From Methanothrix sp. (GTDB taxonomy: Archaea > Halobacteriota > Methanosarcinia > Methanotrichales > Methanotrichaceae): a stretch of 35,456 bases of DNA. The notes below the pieces were generated by a model. That model made no database searches, had not been told where the DNA came from, and saw only the letters and a program-made list of their open reading frames with translations. Of this stretch, positions 8,267 to 16,639 are shown one piece after another (within the stretch, counting starts at the first letter, position 1; each line of letters opens with the position of its first letter). A program made the translations under genes and the position numbers. The stretch spans positions 1-35,456 of the forward strand of contig NZ_JAOAKP010000016.1 of assembly GCF_026419855.1 (NCBI RefSeq), read 5' to 3'.

Positions 8267-9886
8267 CTATATCCTGTATGCTATCGGCATCCTCCATCCG
8301 CTCCCGAAGGCGCGATCTGTGACCTTGATCCCTGGGGGCGCCTGCTTCCTCTTGAACTCAGCGGTTTTTATCATTCTCAGGACGTATCTCACCAGCTCAG
8401 GATCAAAACCGGCGCTCACGATCTCCTCCTCGGACTGGCGCTGCTCTATGTGCCTGTGCAGAATCTCATCAAGGATATCGTATGGCGGCAGGGTGTCCTG
8501 ATCCTTCTGACCAGGCCTGAGCTCTGCAGACGGCGCCTTCTCGAGGACCCTCTGCGGGATGATAGACCGTCTCGTGTTGAGCCATCTTGCTATCCTGTAG
8601 ACCATTGTCTTGGGGACGTCGGAGAGAACAGCAAATCCTCCTGACATGTCCCCGTAGATCGTGCAGTATCCCACTGCAAGCTCGGATTTGTTGCCGGTGG
8701 AGAGAACTATGTGCCCGAACTTGTTTGAGAGCGCCATGAGCAGGTTGCCTCTTATCCTCGCCTGTATGTTCTCCTCGGTCACATCTCTCTTCATGTCCCT
8801 GAAAACCGGCTCCAGTGTGCGCTCGAACGCCATCATTATCTCATCTATCGGTATCGTGATGGTCTTAATACAGAGATTCCCAGCAAGCTCCATGGCATCA
8901 TCAATGCTCGCAGTGCTGGTGTATGGAGAGGGCATGAGAACGCCAATCACATTCTCAGAACCAAGCGCCTCAGCAGCGATCGCCGCTGTGAGAGATGAGT
9001 CGATGCCTCCAGAAAGCCCGATCACAGCAGATCTGAATCCACATTTGCGAACGTAATCCCTGGTGCCGAGCACAAGAGCCCGCCAGATCTCCGACTCGGG
9101 GGAGAAGTCATCTTTGGAGACGTAGCCGCTGCAGGAATCTATATCCACTATGAGCACATCCTCCTCAAACGCCGCTGCCCTTGCCATCAGCTCTCCCTCT
9201 GGGGTGAAGGCGCAGCTTCTTCCATCGAAAACCAGGTCGTCATTGCCGCCGACCTGGTTCACGTAAATCAGCGGCACACCATACCTGCGGGCGATGCTGC
9301 TGAGCATGATCTCTCTTCTGATATGCTTTCCTGCCGTGAATGGCGATGCTGACATGTTTATAAAACAGTCTGCGCCGCGCAGATCCTCCAGCGGGTCTCT
9401 GTGGTACCTTTTGCGCCCGAAGACATCAGAATCATTCCATATGTCCTCGCATATGGTGATGCCAAATGATCTTCCATTCAGGTTCAGAATCTGGGGGCCG
9501 GATGCAGGCTCGAAGTATCTGTCCTCATCGAAGACATCATATGTTGGGAGCAGCGTTTTTCGAAAGATCTGCTTCACAGACCCATCTGCTAGGAGAGCTG
9601 CGGAGTTGAAGAGTGGTCTTCCGGTCTCAGCTCTGTTCTGCTCAGGTATCCCAACGAGCACTGGCGGGGAATCTTTGAGATCGAGCGCGAGCCTCCTGAG
9701 AACATCCCAGGCCCTTTTCACAAATCCGGGCATCAGCAGAAGATCGCGTGGGGGGTATCCCATCAGGGACATCTCAGGGGTTACCGCCAAATCAACATCA
9801 AGCGGCTCCACCATTTCTCTGATAAGAGACGCATTGCCCTCGAGATCCCCGACGGTTGTGTTGATCTGGAGAAGAGCTGCTCTCAT
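8267..9886 (-). CDS. nadE: Glutamine-dependent NAD+ synthetase
   Basis: The 539-residue protein amidates nicotinate adenine dinucleotide to NAD+ with ATP, taking ammonia from glutamine. The N-terminal nitrilase-type glutaminase domain (about 1-260) shows Glu38 (TPEMSLMGYPPRD), Lys110 (FRKTLLPTYDVFDE) and Cys146 (GITICEDIW). The C-terminal synthetase domain carries the PP-loop LSGGIDSS (about 291-298), STGNKSELAVGYCTIYGDM, and the KAPSAELRPGQKDQD segment. The ATG at 9886 is preferred over the upstream in-frame ATG at 9907. The TATA box at 9908-9917 places transcription start at about 9886, giving a leaderless mRNA, and MRAALLQINTTVGD is the normal family N-terminus. It is divergent from the AdoMet synthetase operon. 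Confidence 0.93.
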   Translation of the reverse strand: MRAALLQINTTVGDLEGNASLIREMVEPLDVDLAVTPEMSLMGYPPRDLLLMPGFVKRAWDVLRRLALDLKDSPPVLVGIPEQNRAETGRPLFNSAALLADGSVKQIFRKTLLPTYDVFDEDRYFEPASGPQILNLNGRSFGITICEDIWNDSDVFGRKRYHRDPLEDLRGADCFINMSASPFTAGKHIRREIMLSSIARRYGVPLIYVNQVGGNDDLVFDGRSCAFTPEGELMARAAAFEEDVLIVDIDSCSGYVSKDDFSPESEIWRALVLGTRDYVRKCGFRSAVIGLSGGIDSSLTAAIAAEALGSENVIGVLMPSPYTSTASIDDAMELAGNLCIKTITIPIDEIMMAFERTLEPVFRDMKRDVTEENIQARIRGNLLMALSNKFGHIVLSTGNKSELAVGYCTIYGDMSGGFAVLSDVPKTMVYRIARWLNTRRSIIPQRVLEKAPSAELRPGQKDQDTLPPYDILDEILHRHIEQRQSEEEIVSAGFDPELVRYVLRMIKTAEFKRKQAPPGIKVTDRAFGSGWRMPIAYRI

Positions 9887-9907
9887 CGGACCGGCATATG
9901 CGCACAT

Positions 9908-9917
9908 CTTATATATA
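9908..9917 (-). promoter_or_regulatory. TATA box of nadE that decides its start
   Basis: Read on the minus strand the sequence is tatatataag. Its centre is about 26 bases from the ATG at 9886, as expected for a leaderless archaeal transcript. The ATG at 9907 would lie upstream of the predicted transcription start. Confidence 0.65.
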
Positions 9918-10041
9918 CCAATCTGGATCGAGCGGGATGCTCTCAGTCAAAATTAAAACTGTACCCGTGCCCCAGTCCGACCAAAGTATTAATAGGGAGC
10001 TGGTGGATCAGAGCTCGAAGATCTGAACTGAGGATGGGGTC

Positions 10042-11241
10042 ATGACCAAGAATATCAGGGTCGAGGAGCTAACCCAAAGGCCTGTTGAGAAGCAGAAGAT
10101 TGAGGTCGTGGAGCGCAAGGGGCTGGGGCATCCAGACAGCGTTGCGGATGGCATCGCAGAGGAGATCAGCCGGGCCCTCTGCAGGGAGTACATCGATAGG
10201 TTCGGCAGGGTGCTTCACCACAACACCGACAAGATACAGATAGTGGCGGGACGCTCCAGGCCAGCATTCGGCGGTGGAGAGGTCATCCAGCCCCAGTACA
10301 TACTGCTCACAGGCAGGGCGACACGGATATGCGGAGATATCGAGGTGCCTGTGGATGCGATAGCACTGAGAACAGCACGAAGCCACCTCAAGAGAGCCCT
10401 GAGAAACCTCGATCTGGATACGCATGTCATCATCGACTGCAAGATAGGCACAGGCTCCGCGGATCTTTGTGATATATTCGACAGAGAGATATCAACTGTG
10501 CCGAGCGCGAATGATACATCATATGGTGTGGGATACGCCCCTTTATCCGAGACTGAAAGGATTGTCTACAGCACGGAGCAGGAGCTTCTCTCGCTCAGGA
10601 GCAGGATACCCGCTATAGGAGAGGATATCAAGGTCATGGGTCTCAGGGAGGACGATACAATTTATCTTACGATCGCATGCGCAATGGTCGACAGATACAT
10701 CGATGACCTTGATCACTACGTGGAGACGAAGAAAGAGATCGTGGAGGAGATCTCCGCTAAGGCGCAGTCGATGACAAAACGCAGGGTTAAAGTTCAGATG
10801 AACGTGGGCGATAACATAGCCACCGGCTCTGTGTACATCACTGTCACAGGCACCTCTGCAGAGATGGGGGATGATGGTGCTGTTGGCAGGGGCAATCGTG
10901 CAAACGGCCTGATAACACCGAACAGGCCGATGAGCCTGGAGGCGACATCCGGGAAGAACCCGATCAACCACGTCGGCAAGATCTACAACCTCCTCTCAAA
11001 TCTAATAGCGAAGGAGATCGCTGAGGAGGTGGAGGGCGTGGAGGAGGTTTACGTGAAGATACTCTCACAGATCGGCAAGCCCATCAGCCAGCCGCATATC
11101 GCATCTGTGCAGCTAGTCCTGAAGGACGGTGTGAGTTTGAGCTCAGCACAATCCAGGGCACAGGGGATAACCGACAGGTGGCTTGAGGATATCCCCAGGG
11201 TGCAGCAGATGATCTTCCGCGGGGAGCTCCAGACGTACTGA
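10042..11241 (+). CDS. mat: Archaeal-type S-adenosylmethionine synthetase
   Basis: This 399-residue enzyme makes AdoMet from methionine and ATP and belongs to the archaeal AdoMet synthetase family, which is distant from bacterial MetK. Diagnostic segments are [19 protein letters not shown] near residues 23-41, [48 protein letters not shown] and the [13 protein letters not shown] stretch. Length and full colinearity indicate an intact gene. The ATG is preceded by gaggatgg (10030-10037), and a TATA-like agtattaata lies at 9985-9994. It begins a tightly packed operon with the exported protein, DUF424 and nmd3 genes (gaps of 10 and 7 bp, then a 4-bp overlap). Confidence 0.95.
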   Translation: MTKNIRVEELTQRPVEKQKIEVVERKGLGHPDSVADGIAEEISRALCREYIDRFGRVLHHNTDKIQIVAGRSRPAFGGGEVIQPQYILLTGRATRICGDIEVPVDAIALRTARSHLKRALRNLDLDTHVIIDCKIGTGSADLCDIFDREISTVPSANDTSYGVGYAPLSETERIVYSTEQELLSLRSRIPAIGEDIKVMGLREDDTIYLTIACAMVDRYIDDLDHYVETKKEIVEEISAKAQSMTKRRVKVQMNVGDNIATGSVYITVTGTSAEMGDDGAVGRGNRANGLITPNRPMSLEATSGKNPINHVGKIYNLLSNLIAKEIAEEVEGVEEVYVKILSQIGKPISQPHIASVQLVLKDGVSLSSAQSRAQGITDRWLEDIPRVQQMIFRGELQTY

Positions 11242-11251
11242 GGTAGGAGCT

Positions 11252-12154
11252 ATGAAAGCGCTGGCTTTAGTTCTTCTGCCCGTCCTGATGCTCTCGGTCT
11301 CATACGCTGCAGACACGCTGTTCTGGAGCGGAGAGAGGCCGGATGCGCTGATAAGCTCCGGTGATGGTATCTATGCTGCAATCTACCGAGCCGGCAGCGA
11401 TACAACAGAGATCCTGAGAATATCAGCGGGCGGAACGGTTCTTGACCGGTTCGAGGTCGATGGACGTGTCAGAGGGCTGGCGTTCAGCAACGGTGAGGTG
11501 CTGATCTCCCACTCAGACAGGATAACCTCTATCCGGAATGCCAGTGTCCGTGATATAGCAACGGGTCTGAGCAACCCTGGATCGATAGCAGCTCTGGGGG
11601 ATCAGATCTTTGTCGCGGTCGATGGTGGTGTGATCAGAATAGACAGGCGTGAAGAAGCTGCAACAGCAAACACAGGAGCACTCATCTTTCTCGAGATATG
11701 GACGATCGAGCATGGCATCGCCCGTATGGGACCGGGCCCGAGGATCATGATCGATTTTCCCACATACTCACTGGACGAAGGCATGCTCAGATCAATGATG
11801 CCCATCGATGGCGAGGAGGATGCGGATCTCATAGTAGGAACAGGCATATCGCTTTCAGGAGATCTAGGCGGCGGTGCCAGCAGCATGCTCAGCGCGGTGA
11901 AGCTCCCGTACACCGCGGAGGTATCAACGATTGAGACGAACGAGACGGATCAGTTTGAGATTCTGGGTATCGATGATAGCTGTGTGAACATTGCGCACAT
12001 GGGCGAGGTCTTCCAGCTCTGCCCAGGCGAGTCCAGGAGCTTCACGAGGAACACATCCAGCCCTGGCGGCTCGCTCGATGTGGTGCTCACAACCACAGTC
12101 ACAAACCACGGTTTTGTTACCCTGGAGACTCCTGGCGGGCAGGAGGAGATATAA
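11252..12154 (+). CDS. Exported protein of unknown function, possibly beta-propeller-like
   Basis: The 300-residue protein has a clear signal peptide (MKALALVLLPVLMLSVSYA, cleavage near residue 20). The mature part begins with repeated short beta-strand modules: LISSGDGIYAAIYRAG, VRGLAFSNGEVLISHSDRI and NPGSIAALGDQIFVAVDGGV. These recall one to three blades of a beta-propeller, but the protein is short for a closed propeller. The C-terminal half is acidic and contains a Cys pair (SCVNIAHMGEVFQLCPGES). No catalytic motif is recognised. A strong ribosome-binding site (gaggtaggag) sits 3 bases before ATG 11252, only 10 bp after the AdoMet synthetase stop. Confidence 0.7.
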   Translation: MKALALVLLPVLMLSVSYAADTLFWSGERPDALISSGDGIYAAIYRAGSDTTEILRISAGGTVLDRFEVDGRVRGLAFSNGEVLISHSDRITSIRNASVRDIATGLSNPGSIAALGDQIFVAVDGGVIRIDRREEAATANTGALIFLEIWTIEHGIARMGPGPRIMIDFPTYSLDEGMLRSMMPIDGEEDADLIVGTGISLSGDLGGGASSMLSAVKLPYTAEVSTIETNETDQFEILGIDDSCVNIAHMGEVFQLCPGESRSFTRNTSSPGGSLDVVLTTTVTNHGFVTLETPGGQEEI

Positions 12155-12161
12155 ACCATTC

Positions 12162-12521
12162 ATGACACATGAAGAGATTGAGAGCATGATGAGGAGTAGT
12201 GGTAAACCCGGAGATTACGATGAGCTCTCGATGTGTCTCAGGACGTACACGATCGGCGGGGAGGTCCTGGTGGCTGTATGCGACAGTGAGCTGCTCGGAC
12301 AGCGGTTCACGGAGAACGATCTCCAGCTAGAGGTCAGCGTGAGCTTTTTCGGCCAGGAGCTCGCATCAGCGGCGATGCTCGAGAGGGCCCTCGAGGAGGC
12401 CACGATGGCGAACTTCGTCGGGGAGAGAGCTGTTGCATGGGCGATAGCATTCGAGTATGTCGATCGCGAGAACGTTCTGCATATCGATGGGGTTCCGTGT
12501 GCCCAGATGGTGCGAATGTGA
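12162..12521 (+). CDS. DUF424 family protein
   Basis: This 119-residue protein matches the archaeal DUF424 family: RTYTIGGEVLVAVCDSELLG near the N-terminus, LEVSVSFFG in the middle, and NFVGERAVAWAIAFEYVD followed by VLHIDGVPCAQMVRM at the end. The family is archaea-specific and tends to neighbour translation genes; its biochemistry is not established. The start at ATG 12162 follows aggaggag (12141-12148) inside the 3' end of the previous gene. An extension in the same frame back to 11991 reads antisense-like sequence through the upstream gene and is rejected. The stop overlaps the GTG start of nmd3, implying translational coupling. Confidence 0.85.
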   Translation: MTHEEIESMMRSSGKPGDYDELSMCLRTYTIGGEVLVAVCDSELLGQRFTENDLQLEVSVSFFGQELASAAMLERALEEATMANFVGERAVAWAIAFEYVDRENVLHIDGVPCAQMVRM

Positions 12522-13555
12522 GAAGCATATGTCCCAGATGCGGTGGGGCATCCGATGATGGGCTCTGCCTCTCCTGCATTCTCGAGACGACAGAGTTCAT
12601 GATCTGCCCGGACCAGATCGAGCTCGTACTCTGCCCGGTCTGCGGCTCGATCCTGGAGAGGGGGAGGTGGAGGCAGTCGGATTCGGATCTGGATGAGCTC
12701 ATAAGAAATGCTCTCTTCAAGGAGGTCTCCATACACCATGAGCTTGAGGATGTTGATCTGGAGGTCCTTCTGCATCCCAGAGGGTCCACGAGGTTCGTGG
12801 CAGATGTCAACCTGAGCGGAACGTTCAGAGGCGCCATAGTGCATGCGGAGTGCCATGTGAGGGTCAGGGTATCAAAACGCACATGTGACAGATGCAGCAG
12901 GATCGCCGGCAGGTACTTCGAGGGCATAGTCCAGGTGAGGAGAAAGGAGAGGCCGCCAGAGGAGAGCGATCTCTCCGAGGCGAGGGAGATCGCCAAGAGC
13001 CTTGCAGCAGCTGGATATCAAAAGGGCGACAGGCTCGCGTTCATTCAGGATATAAAGGACGTTCGGGGTGGCATAGATATCATTGTGGGCTCCACACAGC
13101 TTGGGAGACACATAGCAAAAGCCATCGCCCAGAGGTTTGGCGGCAGGATCCAGGAATCCGTGAAGCTAGTGGGGTGCAGGGATGGGAAGGACCTCTTCAG
13201 AACTACCATGCTCGTGCGCCTTCCCAGACTCAGGAAGGGTGATGTGATATACTCAAAGGGCGCGGTGATGGAGGTGGTGGGGTTTGAGGGGAGAAGGACA
13301 GCTGTCATATCACTTGATAAAGGCGAGAGGTTCTACATATCTGAAGAGGAGGCCGATGCTGCGGAGATCATAGGAGACAGCTCAAAGGCCAGGAAAAGCG
13401 TTGTTATCTCCATGGATGAGAGCGTGGTTGAGGTTCTGGATCCGGAGAGCTACCGGACTGTGCTCGCGATTCGCCCGGCCGGCATGAAGCTCGAGTCCGG
13501 ATCAGAGGTGAAAGTATTGCATACAGACAAAGGTCTGTTTTTATTGTATTATTAG
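12518..13555 (+). CDS. nmd3: Nmd3-family 60S/50S ribosome export or biogenesis protein
   Basis: The 345-residue protein begins with several zinc-binding CxxC motifs (ICPRCGG, LCLSC, LCPVCG, then CDRCSR around residue 125), as in archaeal and eukaryotic Nmd3. It continues with the RFGGRIQESVKLVG and LVRLPRLRKGDVI segments and ends in an SH3/OB-like beta domain. In eukaryotes Nmd3 loads onto the large ribosomal subunit for export; in archaea a role in large-subunit assembly or quality control is presumed. GTG 12518 is chosen because it overlaps the DUF424 stop (GTGA) and directly precedes the first zinc motif. The longer frame from 12437 overlaps the upstream gene. Confidence 0.88.
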   Translation: MRSICPRCGGASDDGLCLSCILETTEFMICPDQIELVLCPVCGSILERGRWRQSDSDLDELIRNALFKEVSIHHELEDVDLEVLLHPRGSTRFVADVNLSGTFRGAIVHAECHVRVRVSKRTCDRCSRIAGRYFEGIVQVRRKERPPEESDLSEAREIAKSLAAAGYQKGDRLAFIQDIKDVRGGIDIIVGSTQLGRHIAKAIAQRFGGRIQESVKLVGCRDGKDLFRTTMLVRLPRLRKGDVIYSKGAVMEVVGFEGRRTAVISLDKGERFYISEEEADAAEIIGDSSKARKSVVISMDESVVEVLDPESYRTVLAIRPAGMKLESGSEVKVLHTDKGLFLLYY

Positions 13556-13915
13556 TATAAAAACATGCTGATGCAGTGGTACCAAAAAGTTATTAAACTA
13601 GTTTTGTCCCTTACCTTTTGATAGATGCTCGCGTGGGAGCTATTGTAAGAGCGTTGTATCTCACATGAGAGCTCGGTAGGACCACAGTGGGCAGTTATCA
13701 CATGATCCATAAAGCTGATACATGAGCATGGGAATAGTTGGATAAATGCACGTTCATGATCATTACAGCTCGATAGGAAGGGCACCTGAAGGGTATTTTG
13801 GCTGAAGGACTGTGCTGGGTGGAGCAGTTGGGTGACGCCGATACAGTGTGGGTAGGTCTCCCTGTCGGGCGGTGAAGGTCTGCGTGACTTTTATCTGACT
13901 ATTTTAAAATTTGGG
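13556..13915. other. Intergenic region between nmd3 and dnaG
   Basis: No protein gene is supported. The base composition is mixed, and a GC-rich G/T-heavy patch at about 13820-13890 ends just before tttta and the dnaG start. It could be a structured leader or small RNA, but no C/D-box, H/ACA or riboswitch consensus could be assigned by eye. Confidence 0.35.
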
Positions 13916-15241
13916 GTGTCTTATATGCAGAATGTTGACACAACAAAATATATAATTTACGCTGATATCACTGCAGATGGCATAGTAGAGCGGCCTGATG
14001 TTGTGGGCGCGATATTCGGCCAGACGGAGGGGCTGCTGGGCAGCGATCTCGATCTCAGGGATCTTCAGAAAACAGGAAGGCTCGGCAGGATTGATGTCCA
14101 GATATCCTCAAGCGGCGGTAAGTCGATGGGCACGATCTCCATACCCTCAAGCTTCGATAAGGTCGAGACCGCGATCCTAGCTGCAGCCCTTGAGACCATA
14201 GACCGGGTTGGGCCATGCATGGCAAGGATACAGGTTACAAAGATAGAGGATGTAAGGGCTGCGAAGAGGAAGTACATCATCGACAGGGCGAAGAGGATAC
14301 TGGTGGAGATGTTCGATGAGAACATCCTGGAGACCGAGCAGATCACCGAGGAGATCAAGCAGTCTGTGAGGGTGGAGGAGATCACCTACATAGGCAAGGA
14401 CAACCTGCCAGCAGGTCCGAACGTTCTGGATTCGGATGCGATTCTTGTTGTGGAAGGTCGGGCCGATGTCCTGAACCTTCTCAAGTACGGCATAAAGAAC
14501 GCTGTGGCTGTTGGCGGGACAAACATACCGCCCACAATCACAGAGCTCTGCTCGAAGAAGATCGCCACAGCATTCACAGATGGCGACCGCGGTGGGGAGC
14601 TCATAGTCAAGGAGCTCCTGCAGGTCGCTGATATAGATTATGTCGCCCGTGCTCCCGAGGGCAAGTGCGTGGAGGAGCTTACGCAGAAGGAGATCATACG
14701 CGCACTCCGCCAGAAGATTCCGGTCGAGCAGGTCATGGACATGTACAAGATCAAGCCGATTGCGAGGAAGAAGCGGGAGATTGTGGCCAAGCGGAAGAGC
14801 CTGATAAGGGAGAGGCCTGTCTCTGTCAGGACCGTCGCACAGGTGGTTCCCATAGCGCATCGTGCTGAGATAGCCCCGCCGCCTGAGATCCAGACCAGAG
14901 TGGTTCAGAAGGAGGCCCATGAGCACTACGAGGAGCCGGAGATCGAGGCTGAGGAGCCTGATGAGTGGTTCAAGCATCACGTCGAAGAGCTCGATGGAAC
15001 GCTCACTGCAAGGCTCTTCGACAGGAACAACAATCCGATAAGGGATGTGGCCGTGAGGGACCTTGCGAGGGAACTAAAGGAGTCGAACGGCAGCGTTCAT
15101 GGCGTGATATTCGATGGAGTGATCACACAGAGGCTGCTCGATATCGCGGCTGAAAAAGGCCTAGACTACCTGATAGGAGCAAAGATGGGGAGCATAGCGA
15201 AGACTCCTGTCGGGATAAAGGTTATCACAAGCGGTCAGTGA
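13916..15241 (+). CDS. dnaG: DnaG-type primase (archaeal, exosome-associated)
   Basis: This 441-residue protein carries the archaeal DnaG arrangement: an N-terminal domain ([25 protein letters not shown]), a central TOPRIM domain with the catalytic Glu in VVEGRADV (Glu180) and the metal-binding DGDRGG (222-227), and a C-terminal region ending [13 protein letters not shown]. The bacterial zinc-binding domain is absent. In archaea this protein has primase activity in vitro and is a stable subunit of the RNA exosome, where it favours poly(A) tails. GTG 13916 and ATG 13925 are both possible starts. Residues about 255-340 form a charged, probably flexible linker. A hairpin just after the stop may terminate it. 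Confidence 0.93.
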   Translation: MSYMQNVDTTKYIIYADITADGIVERPDVVGAIFGQTEGLLGSDLDLRDLQKTGRLGRIDVQISSSGGKSMGTISIPSSFDKVETAILAAALETIDRVGPCMARIQVTKIEDVRAAKRKYIIDRAKRILVEMFDENILETEQITEEIKQSVRVEEITYIGKDNLPAGPNVLDSDAILVVEGRADVLNLLKYGIKNAVAVGGTNIPPTITELCSKKIATAFTDGDRGGELIVKELLQVADIDYVARAPEGKCVEELTQKEIIRALRQKIPVEQVMDMYKIKPIARKKREIVAKRKSLIRERPVSVRTVAQVVPIAHRAEIAPPPEIQTRVVQKEAHEHYEEPEIEAEEPDEWFKHHVEELDGTLTARLFDRNNNPIRDVAVRDLARELKESNGSVHGVIFDGVITQRLLDIAAEKGLDYLIGAKMGSIAKTPVGIKVITSGQ

Positions 15242-15246
15242 TGCTC

Positions 15247-15273
15247 AAAGGAGATTCGATCCAGATCTCCTTT
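15247..15273 (+). terminator. Hairpin terminator after dnaG
   Basis: A perfect 9-bp stem (aaaggagat 15247-15255, atctccttt 15265-15273) around a 9-base loop begins five bases after the dnaG stop codon. The run after the stem is only moderately T-rich. Confidence 0.6.
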
Positions 15274-15514
15274 GCACTTTCTATTATGATGATCAGCTCC
15301 CCAGCACTCAGATGATGTCTCAATAGATGTTCAGCTGCATGGACACTCACTTCATCTCATCAGTTTTTGCTTCTGCTTTTGGTTCACTCTTGAACGATAT
15401 GCAGAGTCCTGCGATCGTTCAGCTTTGCTATCCTGTTACGATTTTTCACCGGTCAGTGAGAGTATATGAAGTCGAGAGTTTCGGGACCTCCACATGATCT
15501 CCAGATCATCGAAA

Positions 15515-15523
15515 CATATTTAG
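15515..15523 (+). promoter_or_regulatory. TATA box of carA
   Basis: The sequence catatttag lies about 34 bases before ATG 15553. The predicted transcription start near 15545 supports that start rather than the upstream ATG at 15466. The rest of the 311-bp gap 15242-15552 shows only the dnaG hairpin. Confidence 0.5.
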
Positions 15524-15552
15524 ATCACCTCATTGCTTGTGGTGGCGATACT

Positions 15553-16638
15553 ATGATTGGGGTCTTAGGGTTAGAGGATGGCACTCTGGTAGAGGGCTAC
15601 GGTTTTGGTGCCCCAGGGATCGTAACCGGAGAGATCGTTTTCACCACGGTGATGTCTGGATATGAGGAGGCGCTGACAGATCCCTCATACAATGGGCAGA
15701 TACTGCTCTTCACCTACCCGCTGCAGGGCAACTACGGTGTGAGCGGTGATGAGTTCCAGTCAGACCGCATGTGGCCGAGGGGGATGGTCTGCAGGCACAT
15801 CTGGCCGAGCCCGAGGCATCACAGGTCTGCGAGAACGCTCGAGAAGTTTCTTGTTGACGAGGGAAGGCCCGGGATTCATGGTGTGGATACCAGGATGCTC
15901 ACGGTCAGGATAAGAAGGCTGGGTGCCATGAAGGCGGCTCTTGCCGTAGGAGAGTCTGAGGTGAGAGGGATCGACATCGTGCAGCTCGCCAGGGATCAGC
16001 CCTCAATATCTTCCCTGGATCTGCTGAGCGAGGTCACATGCAGAACTTCGTATAGAATAAAAGGAGATGGTCCCAGGCTGGCGGTGATAGATCTAGGGAT
16101 AAAAAGACACATACTCAAGAGCCTGGAGTGTCGCGGCTTCGATCTGCACGTTCTTCCTGCGCATTCGAGCATCTCGGAGATAGAGGCTGTTGAGCCTGAT
16201 GGTCTCTTCATATCAAACGGACCCGGAGACCCTGAGAGGGCGGTGAGCGCCATAGAGGCTGTCAGACATTTCGCAGGATCGATGCCGATATTTGGCATAT
16301 GCCTGGGCCATCAGGTCATCTCGCTGGCGCTGGGCGCGAGGACGTTCAAGCTGAAGTTCGGCCATCACGGAGGCAACCAGCCGGTGAAGGATCTCGAGAA
16401 GAGGATTGTGTACATAACATCGCAGAACCACAACTTCGCAGTTGTTCCCGAATCCGTCGAGGGTACAGATCTTGAGATAACCCAGCTGAATGCGAACGAT
16501 GGGACGGTCGAGGGAATCAAAAGCAGATACCTGAGGATCCTGGCGGTCCAGTACCATCCCGAGGCCCATCCAGGACCGATGTGCACCGAGGATCCGTTTT
16601 TCAGCTCTGTATTAAAGATAGCGTCCGGGGGTGATTGA
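15553..16638 (+). CDS. carA: Carbamoyl-phosphate synthase small (glutaminase) subunit
   Basis: The 361-residue subunit hydrolyses glutamine and channels ammonia to CarB for carbamoyl phosphate, the precursor of arginine and pyrimidines. The N-terminal CarA-specific domain ([37 protein letters not shown]) is followed by a class I amidotransferase domain with nucleophile Cys250 (FGICLGHQ) and the His335/Glu337 pair ([11 protein letters not shown]). ATG 15553 is chosen because [19 protein letters not shown] is the family N-terminus and ggtggcga (15541-15548) precedes it; the frame is open back to 15466. It is followed at once by carB. Confidence 0.95.
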   Translation: MIGVLGLEDGTLVEGYGFGAPGIVTGEIVFTTVMSGYEEALTDPSYNGQILLFTYPLQGNYGVSGDEFQSDRMWPRGMVCRHIWPSPRHHRSARTLEKFLVDEGRPGIHGVDTRMLTVRIRRLGAMKAALAVGESEVRGIDIVQLARDQPSISSLDLLSEVTCRTSYRIKGDGPRLAVIDLGIKRHILKSLECRGFDLHVLPAHSSISEIEAVEPDGLFISNGPGDPERAVSAIEAVRHFAGSMPIFGICLGHQVISLALGARTFKLKFGHHGGNQPVKDLEKRIVYITSQNHNFAVVPESVEGTDLEITQLNANDGTVEGIKSRYLRILAVQYHPEAHPGPMCTEDPFFSSVLKIASGGD

Positions 16639-16639
16639 G

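Noticed and set aside
11991-12161. N-terminal extension of the DUF424 frame
   Set aside because: It reads out of frame through the upstream exported-protein gene; the family begins at ATG 12162 with a good ribosome-binding site.
14177-14980. 267-codon minus-strand open frame over dnaG
   Set aside because: Leu/Arg-rich shadow of a well-identified gene; no domain and no promoter.
15466-15552. N-terminal extension of CarA
   Set aside because: The extension is not CarA-like and spans the TATA box at 15515-15523.
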